A stretch of 64,000 nucleotides of DNA from Chitinimonas koreensis (GCF_014353015.1 NZ_CP060704.1:4923001-4987000); one strand, 5' to 3'; shown: positions 18,368 through 28,009, counted from the stretch's first letter. Numbers and translations are program-made. Notes: generated by a model from the letters alone, not told the origin.

Positions 18368-21126
18368 TCACCCGCTGTTGCGCAAGCCGGCCGCGATGCC
18401 GTTGATGGTGAGATGAATCGCATACAGCACGTCCTCGCTCTCGTCCCCTCGCGGAACCGCTGGATCAGGTCGACCTGCATGTGGTTGAGGGGATCGAGGT
18501 AGGGTAGCCGGTTCTTCAGGCTGCGCGCCAGCAAGGGGTTGTCGCCGAGCAGTTCCTTGTGGCCGGTGATCGCCAGCACCGCGTCGACCGCGCGCCGCCA
18601 CTCGGCCTTGATGCGGCCGAAGATGCGCGCCGCCACCTCGGCGTCCTTCACCAGCGTGGTGTAGCGGCTGGCCAGGTGGATGTCGCTCTTGGCCAGCACC
18701 ATTTCCATATTGCTGATGGTGACGCGGAAGAATGGCCAGTCGCGGTAGAGCGCGGCCAGCTCCTCGATCGCCGCCTCGCCCTTTTCCTGGCGGTAGGTCT
18801 CGATCGCGGTGCCGAAGCCGTACCAGCCCGGCAGCATCAGCCGGCTCTGCGCCCAGGAGAACACCCAGGGGATCGCGCGCAGGTCGGCGATGCTGTTGCT
18901 CGGCTTGCGCGCGGCCGGCCGGCTGCCGATGTTGAGCTTGGCGATCTCGGAGATCGGCGTCGCCTCGCGGAAATAGGTGATGAAGTCCGGCGTGGCATAG
19001 ACCAGGTCGCGGTATTCGCGGTAGGCGAAGCCCGACAGCTTCTCCATCAGCGCCAGCTGCTCGGGCGAATCGGCCTCGGCCGCGGTGGCTGCCGGGAAGC
19101 TCGCGGTCAGCGTGGCGGCCAGCAGCGTCTCCAGGTTGCGGCGGCCGATCTCGGCGTCGGAATACTTGGCGGCGATGATCTCGCCCTGCTCGGTGATGCG
19201 GATCTGGCCGGCGACCGAGCCGGCCGGCTGGGCCAGCACCGCGTCGAAGCTCGGCCCGCCGCCGCGGCCGACCGAGCCGCCGCGGCCGTGGAACAGCCGC
19301 ATCTGCACGCCGGCCGCCTTGAACACCTCGACCAGCTTGACCTCGGCCTTGTACAGCTCCCAGTTCGAGGTCAGGTAGCCGCCGTCCTTGTTGCTGTCGG
19401 AATAGCCCAGCATGATCTCCTGCACGCCGCCGCGCGCGGCGACCAGCTGCTGCCACTGCGGCAGCGCGAACAGCTCGCGCACGATGGCGTCGCAGCCGCG
19501 CAGGTCGGGGATGGTCTCGAACAGCGGGATGATGTTCAGGTCGGCGTGGGTATCGGGCGCCAGCGCGACCAGGCCGACCTCGCTCAGCAGCACCGCCACC
19601 TCGAGCAGGTCGGACACGCTCTGGGCATTCGAGATGATGTAGTTGGGCAGCGCGGCGGCGCCGTACTTGCGGTGCACCTCGGCCGCGGTGCGCAGGATCG
19701 CCAGTTCCTTGGCGGTCTCCTCGCTGTAGTCGACGTAGGGCGTGACCAGCAGGCGCGGGCTGGCCAGCTCGCGCAGCAGCACCTTGCGGCGGCCGGCTTC
19801 GTCGAGCGCCAGGTAGTTCTCCAGGCCGGCCCGTTCGAACAGCTCGGCCACCACCTTCTCGTGCACGCCGCTGTGCTGGCGCATGTCGAGCGGCGCCAGG
19901 TGGAAGCCGAACACGTCGACCGCGCGGATCAGCCGGCGCAGGCGGCCGCTGGCCAGCAGCGCCGAGCCGTGCCGTTCGAGCGATTCGGCCACCGCCAGCA
20001 GGTCGGCCTTGAGCTCGGTCGAGGCGCCATAGGGCTCGGCGCCCTCGAACGGCAGGATCTCGCCGCGGAACTTGCCGAGCAGGTGGGCGGTGGCCAGGAT
20101 GCGCTGGCGGATGGCGGCCATGGCGCGGCGGTAGGGTTCCTCGGCGCGGCTGACCGGCTGGTTGGGCGAGCGCTCGGCGATCTGCCGCACCGCGTCGGCC
20201 ACCTCGATCATGCGCGAGGAAAGGCTCAGCTCGCCTTCGAGCTTGGTCGCCTCCTCGAAGTAGAAATCGAAGGCCACCGCGGCCTGGCGCGCGGCGGCAT
20301 GCAGGGTGACGTCGGGCGTGACGTTGGGATTGCCGTCGCGGTCGCCGCCGATCCAGCAGCCGACGTGCATGAAGGTCGGCAGCTCGACCGGCGCGCCGGT
20401 CAGCGCGGCCAGCCGGTCTTCCAGATCGATGTAGATGCGCGGCAGCTGCTTGAGGAAGGTCGAGCGGAAATAGCTGAGGCCGTTCTCGATCTCGTCCTTC
20501 ACGGTGAGCTTGAAGGCGCGGATCTCGCGCGTCTGCCACAGCGTCAGCACCACCCGCTTGAGCGCGAGGTCGTTCTCCTCCAGCTCCTCCGGCGTCAGCG
20601 CCTGGCGGTCGCGCATGGTCAGCGCGCGGGCGATGGTGCGCTCGCAGTCGAGCAGGGTCTTGCGCTGCACCTCGGTCGGGTGGGCGGTCAGCACCGGCGC
20701 GATCAGGGCCGAGGCCACCAGGTTCTTGATCGCCTCGGCCGGCACGCCGCGCGCGGTCAGGTCTTCCAGCGAGTGCACGAGGCTGCCGCGCTGCGGCTTG
20801 GAGCCCTGGATGCGGTGATAGCGGCGGCGGCGGTTGTGGTGCAGGTCTTCGGCGATGTTGGACAGGTGCGAGAAGTAACCGAAGGCGCGCGCCAGCGCCA
20901 CGGTGTCGTCGTCGGACAGGTCGCCCAGCGTCCGGGCCAGCTCGTCGGCCGCGCCGCTGTCGCCTTCCCACACGAAGCGCGCCGCCAGCTCGCGCACCGC
21001 CTCGATACGCTTGAGCGTGTCTTCGCCGGCCTCGGCGCGGATGGTGTCGGCGAGCAGCCGGGCGAGCAGGTCGAGATCCTGCTCGAGCGGCAGGTCCTTG
21101 GCGGCGGCGTTGTCGTAGAGGGCCAT
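18368..21126 (-). CDS. ppc: Phosphoenolpyruvate carboxylase (frame break near 18446)
   Basis: PEP carboxylase adds bicarbonate to PEP to give oxaloacetate, refilling the citric acid cycle. The 919-aa repaired product has the catalytic LTAHPTEVQRKTLL segment, GGDRDGNPNVT, the LGYSDSNKDGGYLTSNW motif, the glycine-rich FHGRGGSVGRGGGP loop and the C-terminal GIAAGLRNSG needed for activity. The main frame runs off into unrelated sequence at the end; adding one base to the cccc run at 18445-18448 restores the C-terminus (REGDESEDVLYAIHLTINGI). ATG 21126 gives the usual start MALYDNAAAKDLPL; an in-frame start at 21204 is less likely. Confidence 0.93.
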
Positions 21127-21893
21127 GGCTTGGGTTTTCCGGGGATGCCTGAACGTGTCGGGAAATTTGCTGCAATGCGACACGCAGATTAATGGATGCG
21201 TCACGCGTAGGGAATTGTAGTCAGACTACACGGGCCTTGTCGCAGCTTGCCATCGGTAGAGCCGTCGCGCCCGGCGAAGCCGGGCGGGATCTACCAGAAG
21301 TGACAATCCAGGCCCTCGCTTGGTTTCCCCCTACTCCCCCGCCCTCGCCTCCGCGAGGGAGCTACGGCCCAGCGGCAGCACGCTGCCTACGGATCATCGC
21401 ACCCGGCAAAGCCGGGTGGGTTTCACCTTCAGTGAAAACTCCGGGCCGTCCCTGATTTCTCCCTACTCCCCCGCCCTCGCCTCCGCGAGGGAGCCTCGCT
21501 ATCGCTCGTCAGTGGGGCGTTGGACGCTCAGTGATACACGCTGGCCGCGTTCCGATCAGCGTCGCCAGGAACACCGATACCGCCAACTACGCAGAGCCCC
21601 CTACCCGTCGAAGCCGCCGAGCACCGCAGGGCTCCGCGGGGGCAGTCGGCGAGCACTGTCCGAGGCCCGCAGGGCCGAGTTGCGCAGCCGCCCGCGGAGA
21701 CCGAGGAGCGCAGGGAACCCCGCGCAGCGGGGCGGCTTTGTCGGGTCGCCTTTCTTTGCTTACTTTCTTTGGCGAAGCAAAGAAAGTAAGGCGGCTGCGG
21801 GACGCATCCCCGCCCTAATCCGCACGCAGTGCGGGATCCGCGGCGAAGCCGCTAAAACCAAAGCGATAGTCGATTAGCGAACCGCCAGTCGAA
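21127..21893. other. 767-bp intergenic region rich in repeats
   Basis: No gene is supported. It contains two CCCGGC-N3-GCCGGG hairpins (21270-21284 and 21401-21417), each followed by a reverse-orientation 'ccgccctcgcctccgcgagg' block (21338-21362 and 21471-21496); the pair is thus a local duplication of about 130 bp. Bases 21597-21850 form another repeat type with a perfect hairpin listed separately. The ppc promoter should be just upstream of 21126 (AT-richer stretch 21160-21230). Confidence 0.6.
21759..21790. repeat. Perfect hairpin CTTACTTTCTTTG / CAAAGAAAGTAAG
   Basis: Thirteen-base arms at 21759-21771 and 21778-21790 enclose a 6-nt loop. The sequence is strikingly AT-rich for its surroundings and sits inside a roughly 250-bp block (21597-21850) of GC-rich DNA full of 'gcgcag' and 'cgcggagaccg' motifs. 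This block resembles a repeat found in many Xanthomonas and betaproteobacterial intergenic regions. It lies 104 bp past the ubiB stop codon and could end its transcript. Confidence 0.7.
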
Positions 21894-23414
21894 TCAGCGC
21901 AGCACCAGCGCCAGCACCACCAGCAAGGCCGTCAGCAACCCGGCGATCACCGCCAACCACTCGTTGCGCTGCCGCTGCGCCTGCAACATGGCTTCCGCCA
22001 GTTCGCGCGCCCGGTCGCGCCGCGCGGGATCGGCCAGTTCCACCAGCGCGCGCGGCAGCTTCGGCAGCGTCTCGGCCCAGTACGGCGCCTCGTGCTTCAG
22101 TTGGCGCACCAGCGCGCGCCAGCCGATCTGCTCGTCCATCCAGCGCTGCAGGAAAGGCCGCGCCGTGGCCCACAGGTCGAGCTGCGGATCGAGCTGGCGG
22201 CCCAGCCCCTCGATATTGAGCAGCGTCTTCTGCAGCAGCACCAGCTGCGGCTGGATCTCGACGTCGAAGCGGCGCGAGGTCTCGAACAGCCGCATCAGGA
22301 TCTGCGCCAGCGAGATATCGGCCAGCGGCTTGTCGAATACCGGCTCGCACACCGTGCGGATGGCGGCCTCGAGCTCCTCGACGCGCGTCTCCTTCGGCAC
22401 CCAGCCCGATTCGATGTGGGCGGTCGCCACCCGCTTGTAGTCGCGGTTGAAGAAGGCCAGGAAATTGATCGCCAGATAGCGCCGGTCGTTGTCCGACAGG
22501 CTGCCGACGATGCCGAAATCGAGCGCGATATAGCGGTTGTCGGCCGCCACGAAAATGTTGCCCGGGTGCATGTCGGCATGGAAGAAGCCGTCGCGGAACA
22601 CCTGGGTGAAGAAGATCTCGACGCCGAAGCGCGACAGCTTCTTCAGGTCGATGCCGGCCGCGAGCATTTCCTCGATGCGTCCGATCGGGATGCCGTCCAT
22701 CCACTCGAGCACCAGCACCTCGCGCCGGGTGTAGTCCCAGAACACCTCGGGCACGATCAGCTGCGCCGAGCCGAGGAAGTTGCGCCGCAGCTGGCTGGCG
22801 TTGGCCGCCTCGCGCTGCAGGTCCAGTTCGTCGTGCAGATGGCGGTCGAACTCGGCCACCACCTCGCGCGGCTTGAGCCGGCGGCCGTCGGCGAACAGCT
22901 TCTCGACCAGCCAGGCCATCACCCGCAGCAGCGCCAGGTCCGACTCGATCACCGGCAGGATGCCGGGCCGCAGCACCTTGACCGCCACCTTGCGGCCGTT
23001 GTGCAGCTCGGCCACGTGCACCTGGGCGACCGAGGCCGAGGCGACCGGCTGCGGGTCGAAGCGCTTGAACAGCGCCTGCGGCGGCTTGCCCAGCGCCTGC
23101 TCGATCACCTGCGCCGCCAGTTGCGGATCGAACGGCCTGACGCGGTCCTGCAGCCGCGCGAGCTCGTCGGCCAGGTCGAGCGGCAACAGGTCGCGCCGGG
23201 TCGACAGCACCTGGCCGAACTTGACGAAGATCGGCCCGAGCCGCTCGAGCGCCAGCCGCAGCCGCACCGCGCGCGGCGTGTCGAAGCGGCGCCAGAACAG
23301 CACCCGCCGCACCAGCGTCTCGAGCCCGCGCACGCGCTCGTGGCCGAGGATGAACTCGTCGAGGCCGTAGACGAAGACGACGCGGAGGATCTTGAACAGG
23401 CGGAGCAGGAACAT
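21894..23414 (-). CDS. ubiB: Ubiquinone biosynthesis protein kinase-like UbiB
   Basis: UbiB is an atypical ADCK-family ATPase needed for ubiquinone synthesis at the inner membrane. The 506-aa protein shows the family KFGQ motif (GPIFVKFGQVLSTRRD, near residue 75), the A-rich loop ASASVAQVHVAEL, the catalytic lysine in KVAVKVLRPG, HADMHPGN and the metal-binding LDFGIVG, and two C-terminal membrane helices (WLAVIAGLLTALLVVLALVLR). The ATG at 23414 gives the usual MFLLRLFKILRV. It lies in the same orientation as ubiJ and ubiE, separated from ubiJ by alaX and a repeat element. Confidence 0.94.
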   Translation of the reverse strand: MFLLRLFKILRVVFVYGLDEFILGHERVRGLETLVRRVLFWRRFDTPRAVRLRLALERLGPIFVKFGQVLSTRRDLLPLDLADELARLQDRVRPFDPQLAAQVIEQALGKPPQALFKRFDPQPVASASVAQVHVAELHNGRKVAVKVLRPGILPVIESDLALLRVMAWLVEKLFADGRRLKPREVVAEFDRHLHDELDLQREAANASQLRRNFLGSAQLIVPEVFWDYTRREVLVLEWMDGIPIGRIEEMLAAGIDLKKLSRFGVEIFFTQVFRDGFFHADMHPGNIFVAADNRYIALDFGIVGSLSDNDRRYLAINFLAFFNRDYKRVATAHIESGWVPKETRVEELEAAIRTVCEPVFDKPLADISLAQILMRLFETSRRFDVEIQPQLVLLQKTLLNIEGLGRQLDPQLDLWATARPFLQRWMDEQIGWRALVRQLKHEAPYWAETLPKLPRALVELADPARRDRARELAEAMLQAQRQRNEWLAVIAGLLTALLVVLALVLR

Positions 23415-23613
23415 GGATGGAAGCGGGAGATAGCCGCCCGGGCGGAGGCGAGGCGGCAATGGTATGCGAGCGGTGGTGCTTACGTCATCGATTTGCCGTA
23501 TGGAATAACGCGCAAACGGCCCATCGGACCGGCCTCAGTGCACGCTAAACCCGATCACTTCCCGCTTATGGCGAAAAGAGGTGGTTCGGCATAGGTAGTG
23601 GTTTGAAATGCAA

Positions 23614-23867
23614 CCCTCACCCTACGCCGGGCGCCCCCAACCCCTCTCCTGCACGCGGGAGAGGGGCTAAAAACGCATCGAGGCCCAAGTGGCGCTGGCC
23701 TCGGTTGCGGCATGAGCGCAGCGATATGCCTAACAACCAGGTCTACGGAGAAAGAACGAGCGCCAGCGAGGCTCCCTCGCGGCGGCGAGGGCGGGGGAGC
23801 AGGGATGAACCAGGGGAGCCGGTGGTTCAGCCTGCACCAAACGCAAACGCCCGGCTTTGCCGGGCGC
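23614..23867. repeat. Composite intergenic repeat, copy 3
   Basis: This copy has the full order: C-rich palindrome (23614-23670), 'gcatgagcgcagcgatatgc' (from 23710), 'gcgaggctccctcgcggcgg' (from 23766) and hairpin CGCCCGGC-TTT-GCCGGGCG (23849-23867). The hairpin is 30 bp past the alaX stop codon. The region 23415-23613 before it contains no recognised feature apart from the presumed ubiB promoter area. Confidence 0.7.
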
Positions 23868-23896
23868 TGCACCACTGCCTCAGTCCTCACCGCCAG

Positions 23897-24610
23897 CTAT
23901 GCATCCGCAAAGGCGACGATCACCCGCTTGTTCTGCTTGCCCTCGGAGCGGATCTTCTGCACCACCAGCGGCCCGATCTCGGCCGTATTGCGCACATGGG
24001 TGCCGCCGCAGGGCTGCAGGTCGGCGCCGGCCACCTCGATCAGCCGGACCCGGCCATGGCCGCGCGGCGGCGCGACCGACATGGTCTTGACCAGGCCCGG
24101 GTTGGCATCGAGCTCGGCATCGGCGATCCAGCGCGCGTCGACCGCGTGGCCGGCTCGCACCAGCGCGTTGAGACCGGCCTCGATGGCGTCCTTGTCGAGC
24201 GCGTCCATCTCGACCGCGAAGTCGAGCCGCGCCTTGTCCGCCGCCACCTGACCGCCGGTGACCGGCGCCGCGACCACCGCGCACAGCAGGTGCAGCGCGG
24301 TGTGGTAGCGCATGTGGGCATAGCGGCGATCCCAGTCGAGCACCAGCCGCACCGGCTCGCCCGGCGCCGGCAGCGCCTCGCCCTCGGCCGGCACGTGGAT
24401 CACTTCGTCGAGACCGTCGCCCTTGACGGTATTGGCGATGCGCAGCGCCGAACCGTCCTGGCGCAGCAAGCGGCCGCTGTCGCCGGGCTGGCCGCCGCCG
24501 TTCGGATAGAACACGGTGCGGTCGAGCCGCACGCCGCGCTCGTCGACGGCGGTGACCACCGCCTCGCATTCGCGCAGATAGGCATCGTCGCGGAACAGCA
24601 GTTCGGTCAT
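23897..24610 (-). CDS. alaX: Alanyl-tRNA editing protein AlaX (237 aa)
   Basis: Free-standing editing domain related to the second half of AlaRS; it hydrolyses Ser-tRNA(Ala) or Gly-tRNA(Ala) made by mistake. The zinc-binding and catalytic motifs are present: HTALHLL (HxxxH, near residue 103) and QPCGGTHVRNT (CxxxH, near 199). The N-terminal FYPNGGGQPGDSG segment is the AlaX glycine motif. At 237 aa it fits the medium-length class (AlaXM). It starts about 50 bp after ubiJ in the same orientation and ends just before composite repeat copy 3. Confidence 0.92.
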   Translation of the reverse strand: MTELLFRDDAYLRECEAVVTAVDERGVRLDRTVFYPNGGGQPGDSGRLLRQDGSALRIANTVKGDGLDEVIHVPAEGEALPAPGEPVRLVLDWDRRYAHMRYHTALHLLCAVVAAPVTGGQVAADKARLDFAVEMDALDKDAIEAGLNALVRAGHAVDARWIADAELDANPGLVKTMSVAPPRGHGRVRLIEVAGADLQPCGGTHVRNTAEIGPLVVQKIRSEGKQNKRVIVAFADA

Positions 24611-24658
24611 CGGGGGTTCCTCGCAGGGGAATTCGGATCAGGCCGCGGCAGCCGCCGC

Positions 24659-25231
24659 TCAGGCCTGGGCGCGGCCGGCCTGTTCGAGCCTTTGCAGCCG
24701 CTTTTCCAGCCGGGCCGCATCGTCGCGCAGGCGGTCGACCTCGCCGAGGAAATGCCGCACGCCGGGGCCGGTGGCCAGGAGCCGCGCTTCTTCCTGCAGG
24801 TACTCGACCGCGGACTCGGCCAGGTTGCGCGCCACGACGCGCGGGCTGCCGAGCGTCTGGCGCGCGGTCTGGGCCAGCCGGTGGGCGGCGATGTCGCCGA
24901 TCAGCCGGGCCAGGTCGGCCTCGGCATCCCAGTCGAGCGCCTGCAAGACGCGGCCGACCGTGGCGGCCAGCGCGCCGTCGCCCTCGACCACGATCTCGCG
25001 CTCGGCGGCCGGGTCGCGCAGCGCCAGCCGCGGCAACAGCGAGGGGTAGACCAGCAGCGTGGTGGCCGGCGCCTCGCTCGGCTCGCACAGGAGGCCGTCG
25101 GTCGTCACCGCGAAAGCCAGCCGGAACGGCGGCACCGCGAGGCAGGCGGCCTGGCCGGCATGGCGGGCCAGCTCGGCGCGCAGGTCGGCCCGCTGGGCCA
25201 GCAGGTGGTTCAGGACCGCGAGCCGCAGCAT
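24659..25231 (-). CDS. ubiJ: Ubiquinone biosynthesis accessory factor UbiJ (SCP2 domain)
   Basis: UbiJ binds hydrophobic ubiquinone intermediates in the soluble Ubi complex. This 190-aa protein has an N-terminal SCP2-like domain (LRLAVLNHLLAQRADLRAEL to about residue 115) and a C-terminal helical part with a coiled coil (VEYLQEEARLLATGPGVRHF, then LRDDAARLEKRLQRLEQ). The last helices match UbiJ/YigP. I chose ATG 25231; the upstream in-frame extension is low-complexity. It sits between ubiE and ubiB, the standard ubiE-ubiJ-ubiB order, interrupted here by a NYN gene and alaX. Confidence 0.87.
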   Translation of the reverse strand: MLRLAVLNHLLAQRADLRAELARHAGQAACLAVPPFRLAFAVTTDGLLCEPSEAPATTLLVYPSLLPRLALRDPAAEREIVVEGDGALAATVGRVLQALDWDAEADLARLIGDIAAHRLAQTARQTLGSPRVVARNLAESAVEYLQEEARLLATGPGVRHFLGEVDRLRDDAARLEKRLQRLEQAGRAQA

Positions 25232-25245
25232 CGGGGGCGTCCCGC

Positions 25246-25866
25246 TCAGACCGGCTGTTCGTCGTTGTAGCGCTCGGCCGTCTCGCGCCAGCGGTCGACG
25301 AAGCGCAGGCGGCTCTTCACCGGCTCGGCGTCGACTTCGATGATGCGGCGCGCGTAGGGGCGCAGCACGTCGGCGATGCTGCTGAGCGAGCCGATCAGGT
25401 AAAGGTCGACGTTCTCGTACTCGACCAGGTTCTGCACCGGCTCGTGGAAATCGCCGTCGCCGGCGAACAGCGCGAGCTTGCTCCACTTGCGCTTATGGAA
25501 GGAGCGCGTCATGTGGTAGACCAGGCCCACGTCGACCGCCTTCTGGGTGGTGATCTCGTAGATGATGTTCGGCTGGTCCGGATGGGTCACCGGGCCGCCG
25601 CCGAGGTGGTTCGGCCAGTAGAGCTGCTTCTTCTGCAGCCAGTAGTTCTTGACGCGCAGGCCCGGTCCCTTGGGATAGGGGAAGGACAGCGCGTTGTGCA
25701 GCTTGGAGGACATGGCCTGGTTGTCGTCGGCATTGAAGAAATAGCCTTCGTCCACCGTATCGCCCAGCTCTTCCTCGACCAGCTTGCGCAATTCGAGGTA
25801 ATTGATCTTTTCCCGGCCGAAGGCCTTGTAGGCGTATGCGCCGTCAATGAACAAGCCAATTGACAT
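25246..25866 (-). CDS. NYN-domain (LabA/PIN-like) putative RNase
   Basis: NYN domains are PIN-like nucleases that usually act on RNA. This 206-aa protein starts MSIGLFIDGAYAYKAFG and carries the acidic residues typical of the fold: IDG near residue 8, DDNQ near 46 and LFAGDGDFHEPVQNLVEYEN near 135-154, plus KAVDVGLVYHM. The ATG at 25866 is the only start giving the normal N-terminus. It lies 15 bp upstream of ubiJ in the same direction and 186 bp downstream of ubiE. Nothing in the sequence shows its substrate; the LabA subfamily includes a cyanobacterial clock-output protein. Confidence 0.85.
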   Translation of the reverse strand: MSIGLFIDGAYAYKAFGREKINYLELRKLVEEELGDTVDEGYFFNADDNQAMSSKLHNALSFPYPKGPGLRVKNYWLQKKQLYWPNHLGGGPVTHPDQPNIIYEITTQKAVDVGLVYHMTRSFHKRKWSKLALFAGDGDFHEPVQNLVEYENVDLYLIGSLSSIADVLRPYARRIIEVDAEPVKSRLRFVDRWRETAERYNDEQPV

Positions 25867-26052
25867 GATCGATCCAATCCAAAGTAATTTATTTTCCGGC
25901 CTGGTTTCCTCCTGGCCGTGTCCGTCTATATGGCACCCGCCCGAAACGACGCGTGTCCGCCTGTATACAGCCATCCTTCGCGCTTGCCGCATGCGCAGGA
26001 CCACCTGCGTGCGACCTCCGGAATCGCGAAAGATTTCCGATGCCGTCCCGCG

Positions 26053-26790
26053 CTACAGCTTGAAGCCCTTGTGCAGGGCCACCACGCCGGCGCTGAGGTT
26101 GAAGTAGTCGACCTTCTCGAAACCGACGCCGCGCATCATGCCGGCCAGTTCCTCCTGGCCCGGGTGCATGCGGATCGATTCGGCCAGGTACTGGTAGCTC
26201 GAGGCGTCGCCGGCGACCAGTTCGCCCATCTTGGGCAGCAGCTTGAACGAATAGAGATCGTAGGCCGGCGCCAGCGGCTTCCACACCTTGGAGAATTCGA
26301 GCACCAGCAGCCGGCCGCCGGGCTTGAGCACGCGGTGCATCTCGGCCAGCGCGGCGTCCTTGTGCGTCATGTTGCGCAGGCCGAAGGCGACCGTGACGCA
26401 GTCGAAATAGTCGTTCGGGAAAGGCAGCTTCTCGGCGTCGCACTGCGCCACCGGATTGAGGAAGCCCTTGTCGATCATGCGGTCGCGGCCGACCGTGAGC
26501 ATCGAGCTGTTGATGTCGGTGAGCCAGACCTGGCCGCTCTTGCCGACGCGCTTGAGGAAGGCCAGCGACAGGTCGCCGGTGCCGCCGGCGATGTCGAGCA
26601 CCTTGTGGCCGGCGCGCACGCCGCTCTGCTCGATGGCGAAGATCTTCCACAGGCGGTGCAGGCCGGCCGACATCAGGTCGTTCATCACGTCGTATTTCTG
26701 CGCGACGGAATGGAATACCTCGGCGACCTTCTGCGCCTTCTGCGACTCGGCCACGGTCTCGTAGCCGAAATGCGTTGTGTTCTCGCTCAT
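26053..26790 (-). CDS. ubiE: Demethylmenaquinone/ubiquinone methyltransferase UbiE
   Basis: UbiE is the C-methyltransferase of ubiquinone and menaquinone synthesis. The 245-aa protein starts MSENTTHFGYETV, as UbiE does, and has the SAM-binding motif VLDIAGGTGDLSLAFLKR (near residue 71), YDVMNDLMSAGLHRLWK upstream and the late motif GFEKVDYFNLSAGVVALHKGF. Its ATG follows directly after the TAA stop of the DUF971 gene, so translation is probably coupled. The gene begins the ubi run of this strand. Confidence 0.95.
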   Translation of the reverse strand: MSENTTHFGYETVAESQKAQKVAEVFHSVAQKYDVMNDLMSAGLHRLWKIFAIEQSGVRAGHKVLDIAGGTGDLSLAFLKRVGKSGQVWLTDINSSMLTVGRDRMIDKGFLNPVAQCDAEKLPFPNDYFDCVTVAFGLRNMTHKDAALAEMHRVLKPGGRLLVLEFSKVWKPLAPAYDLYSFKLLPKMGELVAGDASSYQYLAESIRMHPGQEELAGMMRGVGFEKVDYFNLSAGVVALHKGFKL

Positions 26791-27168
26791 TTACTGTGTG
26801 TCTCTCGACAGGCCGGCCGCGGCCAGCCTGCTCAGGTAATCGTTCCAGTTGGCGGCTTGGTCGCGGCCGAGTTCGTACAGGGTGTCCCAGCCGTACAGCC
26901 CGCTGGCGTGACCGTCGTCGAACACCAGCTTGACCGCGTAGTGGCCGACCGGCTCGACCGCCACGATGGCGACTTCGCGCTTGCCCGGAACGGTCTGCAT
27001 CGGTCCGCCGCCGTGGCCGCGCACTTCGGCCGAGGGGCTGAAGACGCGGAGATATTCACAGGGCAGCGAAAACCGCGCGCCATCGTCGAATTCCACGTCC
27101 AGCCTGCGACTGGCGGCATGCAGCGTGATTTCCCGCGGCACCGGCGCAGTGGGGTTCAAACCGGCCAT
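26791..27168 (-). CDS. DUF971 protein (gamma-butyrobetaine hydroxylase-like N-terminal domain)
   Basis: A 125-aa protein of the DUF971 family, found directly before ubiE in many betaproteobacteria. It begins MAGLNPTAPVPREITLHAA and contains LDVEFDDGARFSLPCEYLR and the GHASGLYGWDTLYEL block typical of the family. The fold also forms the N-terminus of carnitine-pathway dioxygenases. The molecular role is not established; links to Fe-S cluster carriage have been suggested for the family. The ATG at 27168 follows AGGTGA; an in-frame start at 27264 is less likely. Confidence 0.85.
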   Translation of the reverse strand: MAGLNPTAPVPREITLHAASRRLDVEFDDGARFSLPCEYLRVFSPSAEVRGHGGGPMQTVPGKREVAIVAVEPVGHYAVKLVFDDGHASGLYGWDTLYELGRDQAANWNDYLSRLAAAGLSRDTQ

Positions 27169-27322
27169 CAATTCACCTGGCATAGAGCATAAGCTATCAA
27201 TCATAACCCGAGCGAACGAAACTTGGGATTTCGGCGTGTTTCGGACTTGTAATATTTCGGTCATGCGGGTTACTTAAGCTCGCAACAAATTTTTATCGCC
27301 CCATGCGATCGAGACCTCCGCC

Positions 27323-28009
27323 ATGCCAGCCAATATCCTGCTCGTCGAAGACGAGCCCGCGATCCAGGAACTGATTGCCTTCAACCTGCAGCAGGCCGGC
27401 CATCACGTGCTGCGGGCCGATTCGGCCGAAGTCGGCATGAGCCTGGTGAAGAACGCCCTGCCCGATCTGATCCTGCTCGACTGGATGCTGCCCGGCATGA
27501 GCGGCATCGAGTTCGCCAAGAAGATCCGAGGCGACGAACGGACCAAGCAGGTGCCGGTCATCATGCTGACGGCGCGCTCGGAAGAGACCGACAAGATCAC
27601 CGGACTCGAGACCGGTGCCGACGACTACATTACCAAGCCGTTCAGCCCACGCGAACTGCAGGCACGTATCAAGGCGGTGCTGCGCCGCCGCGCGCCGCAG
27701 ATGACCGACGACGTGGTGCAGGTACGCGGCCTGACGCTGGACCCGGCCACCCACCGTGTGTCGGGCAACGGCACGCCGATCGACCTCGGCCCGACCGAGT
27801 TCCGCCTGCTGCATTTCTTCATGACCCATCCCGAGCGCGTACACTCGCGCGCCCAGTTGCTCGATCACGTCTGGGGCGACCACGTGTTCGTCGAGGAGCG
27901 CACCGTCGACGTCCATATCCGCCGGCTGCGCTCGGCGCTCGAGGGCACCCGCCACGACGGCCTGATCCAGACCGTGCGCGGCACCGGCTACCGCCTGTCG
28001 GCGCTGTAA
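27323..28009 (+). CDS. phoB: Phosphate-regulon response regulator PhoB
   Basis: PhoB activates phosphate-starvation genes after phosphorylation by PhoR. The 228-aa protein has the receiver acidic pair E9-D10, phosphoacceptor D53 (LLDWMLPGMSG) and conserved K105 (TKPFSPREL), then an OmpR-type winged helix (LTLDPATHRVSGNG ... EERTVDVHIRRLRSAL ... VRGTGYRLS). It is followed 75 bp downstream by phoR on the same strand. I looked for a Pho box upstream (27170-27322) but found no convincing pair of direct repeats. Confidence 0.95.
   Translation: MPANILLVEDEPAIQELIAFNLQQAGHHVLRADSAEVGMSLVKNALPDLILLDWMLPGMSGIEFAKKIRGDERTKQVPVIMLTARSEETDKITGLETGADDYITKPFSPRELQARIKAVLRRRAPQMTDDVVQVRGLTLDPATHRVSGNGTPIDLGPTEFRLLHFFMTHPERVHSRAQLLDHVWGDHVFVEERTVDVHIRRLRSALEGTRHDGLIQTVRGTGYRLSAL

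Noticed and set aside
27170..27322. Pho box upstream of phoB
   Set aside because: No two copies of a CTGTCA-like element at 11-bp spacing could be found.
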